From Paucihalobacter sp036825875 (GTDB lineage: Bacteria; Bacteroidota; Bacteroidia; Flavobacteriales; Flavobacteriaceae), in contig NZ_DAISXK010000012.1 of the NCBI RefSeq assembly GCF_036825875.1, positions 6,166 through 70,165 of the forward strand: 64,000 bases of DNA. The letters run 5' to 3'. The position numbers were made by a program, and so were the translations under genes. The notes beneath the pieces were generated by a model. The model saw only the letters and a program-made list of their open reading frames with translations. It was not told the DNA's origin and did not search any database. Within the stretch, counting starts at the first letter, position 1. Every line of letters starts with the position of its first letter. Positions 1 through 8,368 of the stretch are shown piece after piece.

Positions 1-644
1 CTGCTGCAAAAATTATCAGTGAAGATTCTGAGGTCTCAAGCCCGGAGCAAAGCGATAATTTATTAGCTTTAGCCGTAGAAGCTGCTAGGCATCGTGCCAC
101 ATTAGGCGAAATAAGTGATGCATTAGAAGTAGCTTTCGGTAGATATAAAGCTCAAATTAAATCCTTTTCAGGCGTGTATAGCAAAGAAATTAAAGACGAC
201 AGTTCGTTTAAAAAAGCCAGAGAACTTGCCGATAAATTTGCCGAACAAGACGGTAGAAGACCGCGCATAATGATCGCAAAAATGGGACAGGACGGTCATG
301 ATCGCGGCGCAAAAGTAGTGGCTACTGGCTATGCAGATGTTGGTTTTGACGTCGATATCGGACCGCTTTTTCAAACACCCAAAGAAGCAGCCAAACAAGC
401 CGTTGAAAATGATGTTCATATTCTAGGTGTATCCTCTTTAGCGGCTGGTCATAAAACCCTCGTACCACAAGTTATACAAGAATTAAATAATTATGGCAGA
501 GATGATATTATGGTGATTGTCGGAGGTGTTATTCCAAAACAAGATTACCAATTTTTATTCGATGCTGGCGCTATCGCTGTATTTGGTCCAGGCACTAGAA
601 TTAGTGATGCCGCCATCCAAATTTTAGAGATTTTGATTGATTAA
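1..644 (+). CDS. scpA: Methylmalonyl-CoA mutase, large subunit, C-terminal part
   Basis: This is the 3' end of the B12-dependent mutase that interconverts methylmalonyl-CoA and succinyl-CoA. The reading frame is open from base 3, so the start lies outside the window and about 213 codons are present, against roughly 710 in the whole protein. The visible part has the end of the TIM-barrel and linker (NLLALAVEAARHRATLGEI), then the cobalamin-binding domain. Its DGHDRGAK motif contains the DxHxxG signature whose His is the lower axial cobalt ligand. GVSSLAAGH and VIVGGVIP follow as in the family. The start seen at 174 is internal and should not be used. Identity is secure; subunit naming (scpA, mutB or mcmA) is convention. 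Confidence 0.95.
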   Translation, partial: AAKIISEDSEVSSPEQSDNLLALAVEAARHRATLGEISDALEVAFGRYKAQIKSFSGVYSKEIKDDSSFKKARELADKFAEQDGRRPRIMIAKMGQDGHDRGAKVVATGYADVGFDVDIGPLFQTPKEAAKQAVENDVHILGVSSLAAGHKTLVPQVIQELNNYGRDDIMVIVGGVIPKQDYQFLFDAGAIAVFGPGTRISDAAIQILEILID

Positions 645-1140
645 TTTACTTTAAAATATCCCAAGGTAAACCATCAATAATGCCGTTATTACGGGTAATA
701 TCATTAACAAAGATGTTAGATAAATTATTAAATTTATCATTGGAACATTATTGTTTGTTTTTTTTAGAATTTTTCATACAATTTAGAGCCATTATTTATG
801 GGACAAAATTAAATACATTTATACCACTGAATAGCATCAAAATTACCCATTGCTACAACTAGATTAATCTTATATACTATTTGTTAACAGTATTTTATGA
901 TTTACGAACCTCAAATATAAGTATCAAGTATCTCAAATGAAGTTTCGAACATCTAACTGAAAAACTAGAGTTAGTGCGCGTAATGTTAACTATTATAAAA
1001 TTTATGCTTTACTGTAGTATATTTAATTGGCTCACAACACTGAGCATATTTAATCATTTATAGATACCATTGTTAACAATTTCGGTTTTTTAAACTCATA
1101 ATTAATCGTATTTTTAACCTTTGAAAAACCAAATCAATTA
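645..1140. other. Long AT-rich intergenic region before parA
   Basis: There is no intact gene between the mutase stop and parA. It holds a possible decayed minus-strand micro-ORF (646-777), and three GTTAAC hexamers at about 883, 985 and 1073. The last lies inside a perfect 12-bp palindrome, ATTGTTAACAAT, at 1069-1080, about 60 bp before the parA start. I did not see a canonical parS site here. A parA promoter must lie in this region but no clean -33/-7 pair could be chosen. Confidence 0.6.
646..777 (-). pseudogene. Possible decayed micro-ORF with one in-frame stop
   Basis: Read on the minus strand from the ATG at 777, a 43-codon frame runs MKNSKKNKQ, stop (748-750), then a protein-like tail that ends in NNGIIDGLPWDILK and a stop at 646. 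The tail looks more like a protein end than random AT-rich sequence, which is the only reason for listing it. It sits just after the mutase, in the opposite orientation. It may be chance. I recognise no family. Confidence 0.18.
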
Positions 1141-1908
1141 ATGGGTAAAATCATTGCTATTGCCAACCAAAAAGGCGGCGTTGGAAAAACAACAACTTCT
1201 GTAAACCTTGCGGCTTCACTCGGTGTTCTAGATAAAAAAGTGCTACTTATAGATGCCGATCCTCAGGCCAATGCCTCTTCGGGTTTAGGTATTGATGTTG
1301 ATAGCGTAGAAACTGGGTCTTATCAACTCCTAGAACACACAGCTTCGGCCGAAGCTTGCATTATACCTACCAATGCGCCAAACGTAGAAATTATTCCCGC
1401 ACACATAGACTTAGTCGCCATAGAAATAGAACTTGTTGATAAAGATGAACGCGAATACATGCTTAAAAAAGCGATCACAAATTTAAAATCATCTTATGAT
1501 TTTATTTTAATTGATTGCGCACCATCGCTAGGTTTACTGACGCTAAATGCCTTAACAGCAGCCGATTCCGTGATTATTCCTATACAATGTGAATATTTCG
1601 CGTTGGAAGGTTTGGGGAAATTACTAAATACCATCAAAAGTGTCCAAAAAATTCACAATGCAGAGCTAGATATTGAAGGCATGCTCTTAACTATGTTCGA
1701 TTCAAGGTTAAGACTTTCTAATCAAGTAGTTGAAGAAGTTCAAAAACACTTCAGCGATATGGTTTTTGACACCATTATTCAGCGTAATGTAAAACTCGGC
1801 GAAGCACCTAGTTATGGTGAAAGTATAATCAATTACGATGTTGGAAGTAAAGGTGCCTCAAATTACCTTAGTTTGGCACGTGAAATTATCAAGAAAAATG
1901 ATGCATAA
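1141..1908 (+). CDS. parA: Chromosome partitioning ATPase ParA (Soj)
   Basis: Walker-type ATPase that works with ParB to move and separate replicated origins, bound to nucleoid DNA. The deviant Walker A motif KGGVGKTT (residues 11-18) carries the signature second lysine, LLIDADPQ gives the A' motif and FILIDCAPSLG the Walker B. The length of 255 residues is that of chromosomal Soj-type ParA, without the N-terminal DNA-binding domain of plasmid types. The stop codon overlaps the parB start by one base (TAATG), so the two are translationally coupled. It heads a run of same-strand genes that continues to 6743. Confidence 0.97.
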   Translation: MGKIIAIANQKGGVGKTTTSVNLAASLGVLDKKVLLIDADPQANASSGLGIDVDSVETGSYQLLEHTASAEACIIPTNAPNVEIIPAHIDLVAIEIELVDKDEREYMLKKAITNLKSSYDFILIDCAPSLGLLTLNALTAADSVIIPIQCEYFALEGLGKLLNTIKSVQKIHNAELDIEGMLLTMFDSRLRLSNQVVEEVQKHFSDMVFDTIIQRNVKLGEAPSYGESIINYDVGSKGASNYLSLAREIIKKNDA

Positions 1909-2807
1909 TGGCCAAAGCAATCAAAAAACAGGCATTAGGTAGAGGACTTTCAGCACTGCTTAAAGATCCATCAAACGACATAAAAAGCATTCAGGATAAA
2001 AATGCTGATAAAGTTGTAGGGAACATTGTAGAATTAGATCTTGAAGCTATTGAAATAAATCCATTTCAGCCGCGTACAAACTTCAACGAAGAAACGCTTT
2101 TAGAACTTGCTTCTTCCATTAAAGAACTTGGCGTTATTCAGCCGATTACAGTTAGAAAAATAGAATTCAATAAATACCAACTGGTTTCTGGAGAACGTCG
2201 TTATAGAGCTTCTAAACTTATTGGATTACAAACCATCCCTTCATATATTAGAATTGCCAACGACCAAGAATCATTGGAAATGGCCTTGGTTGAAAATATT
2301 CAACGTCAAGATTTAGACCCTATTGAAATTGCACTGTCGTACCAAAGATTAATAGACGAAATCGCCCTTACACAAGAACAAATGAGCGACCGTGTTGGGA
2401 AAAAACGATCAACCATAGCCAATTATTTACGCTTGTTAAAACTTGACCCAATTGTACAAACTGGGATGCGAGATGGCTTTATATCTATGGGACACGGCAG
2501 AGCAATCATAACAATAGAAGATCAAACTAAACAGCTTGATGTTTACGAAAAGATTATTAGCAATCAATTATCGGTGAGGCAAACTGAAGCTTTGGTTAAG
2601 GCTATGCAAAATCCTTCTTCCAGTACACCAGCGCCTACTACCGAAACACCTAAGCATATCAAAAAAGGTATTAAAGAATTTTCGGAATACTTTGGCCATA
2701 AAATAGACGTTAAAGTAGCTAAGAATGGAGCTGGAAAAATTACAATCCCTTTTCATTCAGAAGAAGATTTTAGCAGAATTATTAAACTTGTGAAAGGTGC
2801 CAAATAA
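1908..2807 (+). CDS. parB: Chromosome partitioning protein ParB
   Basis: Centromere-binding CTPase that loads at parS and spreads along DNA to form the partition complex. The N-terminal domain contains GERRYR (residues 95-100), the arginine-rich ParB box that binds CTP, preceded by NPFQPR. A helix-turn-helix follows (LTQEQMSDRVGKKRSTIANY), which reads parS, and the last 40 residues look like the C-terminal dimerisation domain. At 299 residues it is full length. It starts in the parA stop codon and its own end overlaps the next gene by 11 bp. Confidence 0.97.
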   Translation: MAKAIKKQALGRGLSALLKDPSNDIKSIQDKNADKVVGNIVELDLEAIEINPFQPRTNFNEETLLELASSIKELGVIQPITVRKIEFNKYQLVSGERRYRASKLIGLQTIPSYIRIANDQESLEMALVENIQRQDLDPIEIALSYQRLIDEIALTQEQMSDRVGKKRSTIANYLRLLKLDPIVQTGMRDGFISMGHGRAIITIEDQTKQLDVYEKIISNQLSVRQTEALVKAMQNPSSSTPAPTTETPKHIKKGIKEFSEYFGHKIDVKVAKNGAGKITIPFHSEEDFSRIIKLVKGAK

Positions 2808-3417
2808 GGTTTTTTATTTATTCTTATTAATTAGTGGCTTTGGTTTTTTCGGCCAAGCTCAAAATCCGAATGATAGTACATCGATTGCTATAGACGAAAA
2901 GTTAATTGTAATTAATGAGCCTTTGGTCGGCAGAGTTATTGATCCACTTGCACCCTCAAAAGCTGCATTTTATTCAGCAGTATTGCCCGGACTTGGACAA
3001 GCTTATAACAAAAAATACTGGAAAATTCCTTTAGTTTACGCAGCTATCGGAACTGGTGCTTACTTTTACGTTACTAATACCAATGAACTAAATAGATTCA
3101 GGGATGCGTATAAAAATCGCCTTGCAGGATTTAATAACGACGAGTTTTGGGGCGTTGACATAAACGGTAATCCGAATGCATCACCAAGAATAGACAGCGA
3201 TGGTCTGGTGCGTGCGCAACAAACCTTTAGAAGAAATCAAGAATTGTCCCTCTTAATTACCATCGGTTTTTATGCCTTAAATATTCTTGACGCCAACATC
3301 GATGCACATCTTTTGCAATTTAATGTTGACGAAAACTTGGCCATAAAACCCCATATTCAATACAACCAAATGGAAAACAGTTCAGATTTAGGACTCACCT
3401 TAAATTTCAAATTTTAA
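2797..3417 (+). CDS. DUF5683 family exported or membrane protein
   Basis: Protein of unknown function, 206 residues, common in Bacteroidota between parB and dapB. A signal peptide or first membrane segment is visible (VFYLFLLISGFGFFGQAQ), then SAVLPGLGQAYNKKYWKIPLVYAAIGTGAYFYV, read here as two adjacent pieces: a Gly/Pro-rich turn followed by a membrane segment, typical of the family. No ATG is available before the signal peptide, so the GTG at 2797 is chosen, which puts the start 11 bp inside parB and implies coupling. Position between partition and lysine-pathway genes does not define a role. Confidence 0.8.
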   Translation: MPNKVFYLFLLISGFGFFGQAQNPNDSTSIAIDEKLIVINEPLVGRVIDPLAPSKAAFYSAVLPGLGQAYNKKYWKIPLVYAAIGTGAYFYVTNTNELNRFRDAYKNRLAGFNNDEFWGVDINGNPNASPRIDSDGLVRAQQTFRRNQELSLLITIGFYALNILDANIDAHLLQFNVDENLAIKPHIQYNQMENSSDLGLTLNFKF

Positions 3418-3418
3418 T

Positions 3419-4120
3419 ATGAATATTGCATTACTTGGCTACGGAAAAATGGGTAAAGTAATTGAAGCGATTGCCATAGAACGCGGTCATAACGTCGTAT
3501 TAAAGGTTACCAATGAAACTGGCGCGTATAATCTAAATGATGTAGACGTTGCCATTGATTTCAGTGTACCTTCTGCAGCAGTTGAAAATATCAGCAATTG
3601 TTTAAATAATAGCATTCCTGTTGTTTCAGGAACCACCGGTTGGCTAGAACATTACCAAGATATGGTAAAACTTTGCCATGTGAATAATGGTAGTTTTCTT
3701 TACGCTTCCAACTTTAGCATTGGCGTTAATATTTTCTTCGAAATTAATAAACGACTCAGCCAACTCATGACTGATCACGTTAATTACAAAGCGTCTATTG
3801 AAGAAATTCATCATACACAAAAATTAGATGCACCTAGCGGTACGGCCATTACTTTAGCAGAGACAATTCTAACAAATACCAACTATAAGAAATGGTCTTT
3901 AGAACCAAAACATAGTGATGAATTGCCAATCATAGCCAAGCGAATTGAAAATGTTCCCGGAACCCACGAGGTTTCATATGTTTCAGAAATAGACAGCATC
4001 TCCATTAAACATACAGCTCACAGCCGACAAGGTTTTGGACTTGGCGCCGTGATTGCTGCTGAATGGATTGTAGATAAAAAAGGTGTCTTTTCAATGAAAG
4101 ATGTCTTAAACATTGGCTAA
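3419..4120 (+). CDS. dapB: 4-hydroxy-tetrahydrodipicolinate reductase
   Basis: NAD(P)H-dependent reductase of the diaminopimelate pathway, supplying lysine and the cross-linking residue of peptidoglycan. GYGKMG (residues 7-12) is the nucleotide-binding loop, SGTTGW follows the family pattern, and HHTQKLDAPSGTA (131-143) holds the catalytic His pair, the Lys and the substrate-binding SGT loop. At 233 residues it is shorter than the E. coli enzyme (273) but similar to other Bacteroidota versions. It starts one base after the preceding stop, so it is in the same operon. Confidence 0.96.
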   Translation: MNIALLGYGKMGKVIEAIAIERGHNVVLKVTNETGAYNLNDVDVAIDFSVPSAAVENISNCLNNSIPVVSGTTGWLEHYQDMVKLCHVNNGSFLYASNFSIGVNIFFEINKRLSQLMTDHVNYKASIEEIHHTQKLDAPSGTAITLAETILTNTNYKKWSLEPKHSDELPIIAKRIENVPGTHEVSYVSEIDSISIKHTAHSRQGFGLGAVIAAEWIVDKKGVFSMKDVLNIG

Positions 4121-4162
4121 TTAAACTATTTTTGAAAAAATTATCAAAGAAAACAATATCGC

Positions 4163-5722
4163 ATGACTTTAAATAATTGGTTAATCCTAATTTTTGCAAT
4201 TCAAATCATTCATGGTCTTGGCACTTGGAAGCTTTACATAAAAGCAGGCAGACAAGCTTGGGAAGCCTTTGTCCCAGTTTACAATGCAGTGATTTTAATG
4301 AGAATCATCAACCGACCTTGGTGGTGGACCATATTGTTATTCTTACCAATTGTGAATCTCATTATGCTACCAGCAGTTTGGGTAGAAACCGCTAGAAGTT
4401 TTGGAAAAAATAGTTTAACCGATACCATATTAGCTATAGTTACTTTAGGTTTCTATAATTTTTACCTTAATTATGTTGCGGATGTCAAATATCTTGAAAA
4501 CAGAGATTTAAAGCCAACATCGGCCGCTGGTGACTGGATTAGTTCAATTTTATTCGCTATAGTAGCCGCTACAATTGTACACACCTATTTTATTCAGCCG
4601 TTTGTAATTCCAACGTCTTCATTAGAAAAAACATTGTTGGTGGGCGATTTTCTGTTGGTTAGCAAAATGCATTACGGTGCACGTGTACCGATGACAACCA
4701 TCGCGGCGCCAATGGTTCACGACACTTTACCAGTGGTCAAAATCAAATCTTATGTGCCCAAGTTTGAATTGCCTTACTTGAGATTTCCAGCTTTTCAAAA
4801 AATAAAAAATAACGATATTGTAGTATTTAACTGGCCAACGGATACCATGCTTGATATGCGGCATACGGATAAATATTACTACAAACCCATCGATAAAAAA
4901 ACGAATTACGTAAAACGATGTGTGGCCATTCCTGGTGATACACTTGAAATAAAAAATGGTTTTGTTTGGATAAATGGCAAACAAAATGATTTACCAGACC
5001 GCGCCAGAATTCAGTTTTCCTATAATATTGAATTTAAACGACAACTGGCTGGTGCTGACTTGTACAGAATACTTCAAAAATATGATATAACCGATGGTCT
5101 GGGCTTTGACTCACAAAATCAGGTATATATAATTCCAGCCGCCACCGCTGAAAATGTTGCCAATCTCAAAAACCATCCAGATGTGGCGAGTGTTACAGTT
5201 AGAAAAGATACTGAAGGCAATCGGGCTTCAGGTATCTTTCCAGAAGACGCCAGTTACAATTGGAATAACGACTTTTTTGGTCCCTTATACATGCCTAAAG
5301 CAGGCGAGACTATTCAACTTACGGTTGAAAACCTACCTCTTTATAAACACGTTATTACACATTACGAAGACCATAAAATTTCTGTAAATGGCAATCAAAT
5401 TTTGATCGATGGCCAGGTTGCCAGCAATTATACCTTTAAAAAAGATTATTTCTGGATGATGGGTGACAATCGTCATAACTCACAAGATTCTCGGGTTTGG
5501 GGAATGGTGCCACATGATCACGTTATAGGAAAACCCGTTTTTAAATGGATGAGCATCAAAGGCATTAATGATGGTATAAAAAACTGGAGTATTAGATGGG
5601 ATCGTGTTTTCACAACCGTTGGTGGCGAAGGCAAACCACGTTCTTTCTTCATTCCATTTTTGGTCGTATTGGCTCTTTGGTTTGGCTATAGCAGCTGGAG
5701 AAAGAAAAAGAAACAAGCCTAG
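4163..5722 (+). CDS. lepB: Signal peptidase I with N-terminal DUF5684-like membrane domain
   Basis: Inner-membrane serine protease that removes signal peptides from exported proteins. Catalytic Ser153 lies in IPTSSLEKT, the general base Lys251 in NYVKRCVAIPGD, and box E is GDNRHNSQDSR (434-444). At 519 residues it is much longer than E. coli LepB. The first 110 residues form an extra multi-pass membrane region, as in DUF5684, and a stretch of roughly 170 residues separates the PGD box from box E. A final membrane anchor precedes a basic tail (SSWRKKKKQA). It follows dapB by 42 bp and precedes a WbqC gene by 11 bp. Confidence 0.95.
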   Translation: MTLNNWLILIFAIQIIHGLGTWKLYIKAGRQAWEAFVPVYNAVILMRIINRPWWWTILLFLPIVNLIMLPAVWVETARSFGKNSLTDTILAIVTLGFYNFYLNYVADVKYLENRDLKPTSAAGDWISSILFAIVAATIVHTYFIQPFVIPTSSLEKTLLVGDFLLVSKMHYGARVPMTTIAAPMVHDTLPVVKIKSYVPKFELPYLRFPAFQKIKNNDIVVFNWPTDTMLDMRHTDKYYYKPIDKKTNYVKRCVAIPGDTLEIKNGFVWINGKQNDLPDRARIQFSYNIEFKRQLAGADLYRILQKYDITDGLGFDSQNQVYIIPAATAENVANLKNHPDVASVTVRKDTEGNRASGIFPEDASYNWNNDFFGPLYMPKAGETIQLTVENLPLYKHVITHYEDHKISVNGNQILIDGQVASNYTFKKDYFWMMGDNRHNSQDSRVWGMVPHDHVIGKPVFKWMSIKGINDGIKNWSIRWDRVFTTVGGEGKPRSFFIPFLVVLALWFGYSSWRKKKKQA

Positions 5723-5733
5723 AACTTAGGTAG

Positions 5734-6363
5734 ATGCGCATGACTGCACTACTCCACCCAACTTATTTTCCAAATGTTGCCCATATGGCAATCATGCTGC
5801 AAAGCGACGTGATTAATTTTGAATACTGTGATACCTACGGAAAACAAACGTATCGCAATCGATGTTGTATTATGCGTGCCAATGGTTTATTGCAATTAAA
5901 TATTCCTGTTATTCACTCACAAAAAAACAGACAACTTTATAGTAACGTAGAAGTATCGCATGCCGAAAAATGGCAACTTACACATTTAAAATCCTTAGAG
6001 ACTGCTTACCGAAAATCGCCTTTTTTTGAGTTTTACATCGATGACCTAAAACCACTTTTCACCAAAAAAGTAAGCAATTTATATGAATTTAATATAGATT
6101 GCTTAAAAGTGATTTTTGAATGTCTACAACTCCCATTAAACTTCAGTTTAACCCAATTTTTTGACCAAAATACACGACAATATTTAGATGCCAGAACACT
6201 CGTGTTTTGTAAAAAAGAAGTGAATCAATCTTTTGAAAATTATATTCAAGTGTTCAGCGACAAGCACGAATTTATCGGTAATTTAAGTATTCTTGATCTG
6301 CTTTTCAATGAAGGACCAAATACCGTAAATTATCTAAAATCGCAAAACGTTAATTTACAATGA
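5734..6363 (+). CDS. WbqC-like family protein
   Basis: WbqC-family proteins occur in O-antigen and other sugar gene clusters, but the biochemical role of the flavobacterial copies is not established. The N-terminal HPTYFPNVAHMAIML and the NRC.IM and NI.V motifs match the family. ATG codons at 5734 and 5740 are both possible; the second gives MTALLHPTYFPN and resembles family starts more closely. Its TGA stop overlaps the ATG of the next gene (ATGA). The 3' end is affected by the nearby assembly gap only after its stop codon, so this protein should be intact. Confidence 0.85.
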   Translation: MRMTALLHPTYFPNVAHMAIMLQSDVINFEYCDTYGKQTYRNRCCIMRANGLLQLNIPVIHSQKNRQLYSNVEVSHAEKWQLTHLKSLETAYRKSPFFEFYIDDLKPLFTKKVSNLYEFNIDCLKVIFECLQLPLNFSLTQFFDQNTRQYLDARTLVFCKKEVNQSFENYIQVFSDKHEFIGNLSILDLLFNEGPNTVNYLKSQNVNLQ

Positions 6364-6450
6364 CGGCATTTTTTATTCATTNNNNNNNNNNCTCGGTTTC
6401 CATGACGATCAATGGGCCTGCTGCTACGATGACGGCATTTTTTATTCATT
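6360..6450 (+). other. Assembly gap (10 N at 6382-6391) with a duplicated flank
   Basis: A 22-bp sequence starting ATGACGGCATTTTTTATT occurs at 6360-6381 and again at 6429-6450. Between the copies are ten N and 37 bp (6392-6428) that are clearly more GC-rich than their surroundings. Removing one copy, the Ns and the 37 bp (69 bp in all) restores a normal ATGA overlap between WbqC and the next gene. The simplest reading is a failed contig join, with the 37 bp being extraneous sequence. Confidence 0.85.
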
Positions 6451-6743
6451 ACGGATTACATTTTTTGGGGCCTTTACTCATCGCGTTTTTGTTCTTTCGT
6501 TCCCATTGGAAGAAGGCCTATTTTATAATGTTACTAGGAATGCTCATAGATTTAGACCACCTATTGGCAACGCCGATATTTGAAGCCGGGCGCTGTAGCA
6601 TCAATTTTCATCCGTTGCATAGTTATTACGCCATTGCCGTTTATTTGGTAATGCTTTTATTTAAGCCTTTAAGATTATTAGGCCTTGGTTTGGTGATTCA
6701 CATCATCGCCGATTCGGTAGATTGCCTAATGATGATGAATTAG
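6429..6743 (+). CDS. DUF6122 family small membrane protein
   Basis: A 104-residue multi-pass membrane protein of unknown function. It has about four hydrophobic segments and carries IDLDHLLATP and RCSINFHPLHSYY, an Asp/His-rich pattern shared by this family and reminiscent of membrane-bound metal-dependent hydrolases, though I infer no activity. The start at 6429 gives MTAFFIHYGLHFLGP. The frame is also open through the gap from 6360, but that extension is an artefact of the duplicated flank. Its last 4 bp overlap the convergent rhomboid gene. Confidence 0.75.
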   Translation: MTAFFIHYGLHFLGPLLIAFLFFRSHWKKAYFIMLLGMLIDLDHLLATPIFEAGRCSINFHPLHSYYAIAVYLVMLLFKPLRLLGLGLVIHIIADSVDCLMMMN

Positions 6744-7624
6744 TCTTTGCCAGCTTTGAACAGAAATTCCTTTTCCTCAGCACTTAAACTATCGTAACCA
6801 CTTTTACTGATTTTATCCAAAATGACGTCGATTTGTTTTTGCTTATTAAGAGAATTGAATTCCTTTTTATCAACACCTGCCATATTTTTAGACTTTGATT
6901 TATGTACTGTTTTCATACGGCTTGCTTTTTTAGGACTACTTTGAAAATAACTTAATAAATAATCCATAAATTTCTGAAAGCCCAAACCAATATCATTCCC
7001 TTTTTGTAATTGTTTGGCATAGATAAAACCTAACAAATAGCCACCAAAATGCGCCACATTGCCACCTTGGTTTGTTCCAGCTAATCCCACTAAATCAAAA
7101 AACATGATAACATACATGACGTACAATAATTTTACATTAAAGGTGAAAATTCTAATTTGAGTATAAGGCAAATAAATTACAATAAACACAAGTAATGCTC
7201 TAATTCCAGCCGATGCGCCAACCAAAGAACTCGTATTAATTAAATAATTTCGTGGCACCAAATTATAAATCGCCAAAAATGCCAGTCCACCGGAAATAAT
7301 ACCCAGTAAATAAACGTTCAGGACCATTTTCACATTGAGAAGGTTCAGTAATATTCTTGCGAAATAATACAAAAACAACATGTTGAATAACACATGAAAC
7401 AAGCCACCGTGCAAAAAGCCGTAAGTTAGAATGGACCAAGGTTGCCATAAAAAGTCTGAAAATTGAGACGGCAGCGCAAACCAGTCCTTTAAAAAGCTAA
7501 TTTTCGCAACACCCAGCAACAAACCAATGATAAAAATGATACCATTAATCACAATAATTTTCTCAAAAACATTGAGTTGGCTGTATTTATATTTTAAATC
7601 GTCAAAATTTTTCATTAATTCCAT
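6740..7624 (-). CDS. Rhomboid family intramembrane serine protease with DUF6576 tail
   Basis: Six-helix membrane serine protease that cleaves transmembrane substrates. The catalytic Ser138 is in GASAG and His192 in AHFGGYLLGF; HGGLFHVLFNM is the conserved helix-2 motif. Beyond the core is a soluble C-terminal tail (about 220-294) ending KISKSGYDSLSAEEKEFLFK, matching DUF6576. It overlaps the upstream rhomboid gene: ATG at 7624 overlaps by 10 bp, while a second ATG at 7615 overlaps the stop by one base (TAATG) and is equally credible. Substrate unknown. Confidence 0.92.
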   Translation of the reverse strand: MELMKNFDDLKYKYSQLNVFEKIIVINGIIFIIGLLLGVAKISFLKDWFALPSQFSDFLWQPWSILTYGFLHGGLFHVLFNMLFLYYFARILLNLLNVKMVLNVYLLGIISGGLAFLAIYNLVPRNYLINTSSLVGASAGIRALLVFIVIYLPYTQIRIFTFNVKLLYVMYVIMFFDLVGLAGTNQGGNVAHFGGYLLGFIYAKQLQKGNDIGLGFQKFMDYLLSYFQSSPKKASRMKTVHKSKSKNMAGVDKKEFNSLNKQKQIDVILDKISKSGYDSLSAEEKEFLFKAGKD

Positions 7625-8367
7625 CGAAAATTATCAAATTGATTTTTGCGCCAATACCACATAATCAAAGCACCAACAATAGCACCTCCTACGTGAGCCA
7701 AATAAGCCGTATTACTTGGACTAAAAAAGGACTGACCTGAGAATGCCGAAATAATGTCTAATATTATAATCCCAGGAATAAAATATTTAGCTTTTATTGG
7801 AATGGGTAAAAATATCAGCATCAATTCAGCATTGGGATTCATAATCCCGAAGGCCGCCAAAACACCCATTAGACAACCAGAAGCTCCAACCATGGATGTG
7901 CGATGAACATCGAACAGACTTTGTAATTGACTAAATTGAACTTCATTTATATCGCGAATAACTTTATTCGTAGAAAGCATTTCGTTTATTTCAGATTGAA
8001 GTAATCCGGATTGTATCAACTCAGTTTCTATAGGAACGTACTGAAAATAATAATATCCCAATTGAAACAACACGGCACCCAAGCCTGCTGAAATATAAAG
8101 AAATATAAATTTTTTCGACCCCAATCGTTGCTCTACGGCCGTACCAAACATCCACAAGGCGAACATATTAAAGGCGATGTGTGCAAAACCACCATGCATA
8201 AACATATGGGTGATGATTTGCCATGGCTGAAACAAATTGTTTTCTGGAAAATACAAGGCAAACCATTTGTAAAACAATTCGCCATTGCCTATAGCCATAG
8301 TGCCTATAAACATAATAACGTTGATAATCAACAAGTGTTTAACTGTATCTGTAATGCCTAATCTCAT
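7615..8367 (-). CDS. Rhomboid family intramembrane serine protease
   Basis: Second rhomboid, 250 residues, directly upstream of the first. Catalytic Ser163 sits in GASGCLMG, His225 in AHVGGAIVGA, and the helix-2 motif is HGGFAHIAFNM. It lacks the DUF6576 tail and has a roughly 40-residue hydrophilic insertion (residues 112-158) between helices. It begins one base after the mutL stop, so mutL and both rhomboids are probably one transcript. The tandem pair with different C-termini suggests different substrates. Confidence 0.93.
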   Translation of the reverse strand: MRLGITDTVKHLLIINVIMFIGTMAIGNGELFYKWFALYFPENNLFQPWQIITHMFMHGGFAHIAFNMFALWMFGTAVEQRLGSKKFIFLYISAGLGAVLFQLGYYYFQYVPIETELIQSGLLQSEINEMLSTNKVIRDINEVQFSQLQSLFDVHRTSMVGASGCLMGVLAAFGIMNPNAELMLIFLPIPIKAKYFIPGIIILDIISAFSGQSFFSPSNTAYLAHVGGAIVGALIMWYWRKNQFDNFRWN

Positions 8368-8368
8368 T

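Noticed and set aside
680..862. 60-residue plus-strand ORF after the mutase
   Set aside because: AT-rich, no promoter, no resemblance to any family, and it runs against a more protein-like minus-strand frame.
1141..2807. Replication origin or parS site next to parAB
   Set aside because: No DnaA-box cluster, no TGTTTCACGTGAAACA-like site and no dnaA; parAB alone does not show an origin in this phylum.
6360..6743. 127-residue version of the DUF6122 protein
   Set aside because: It reads through the N-run and the duplicated flank; the true start is 6429.
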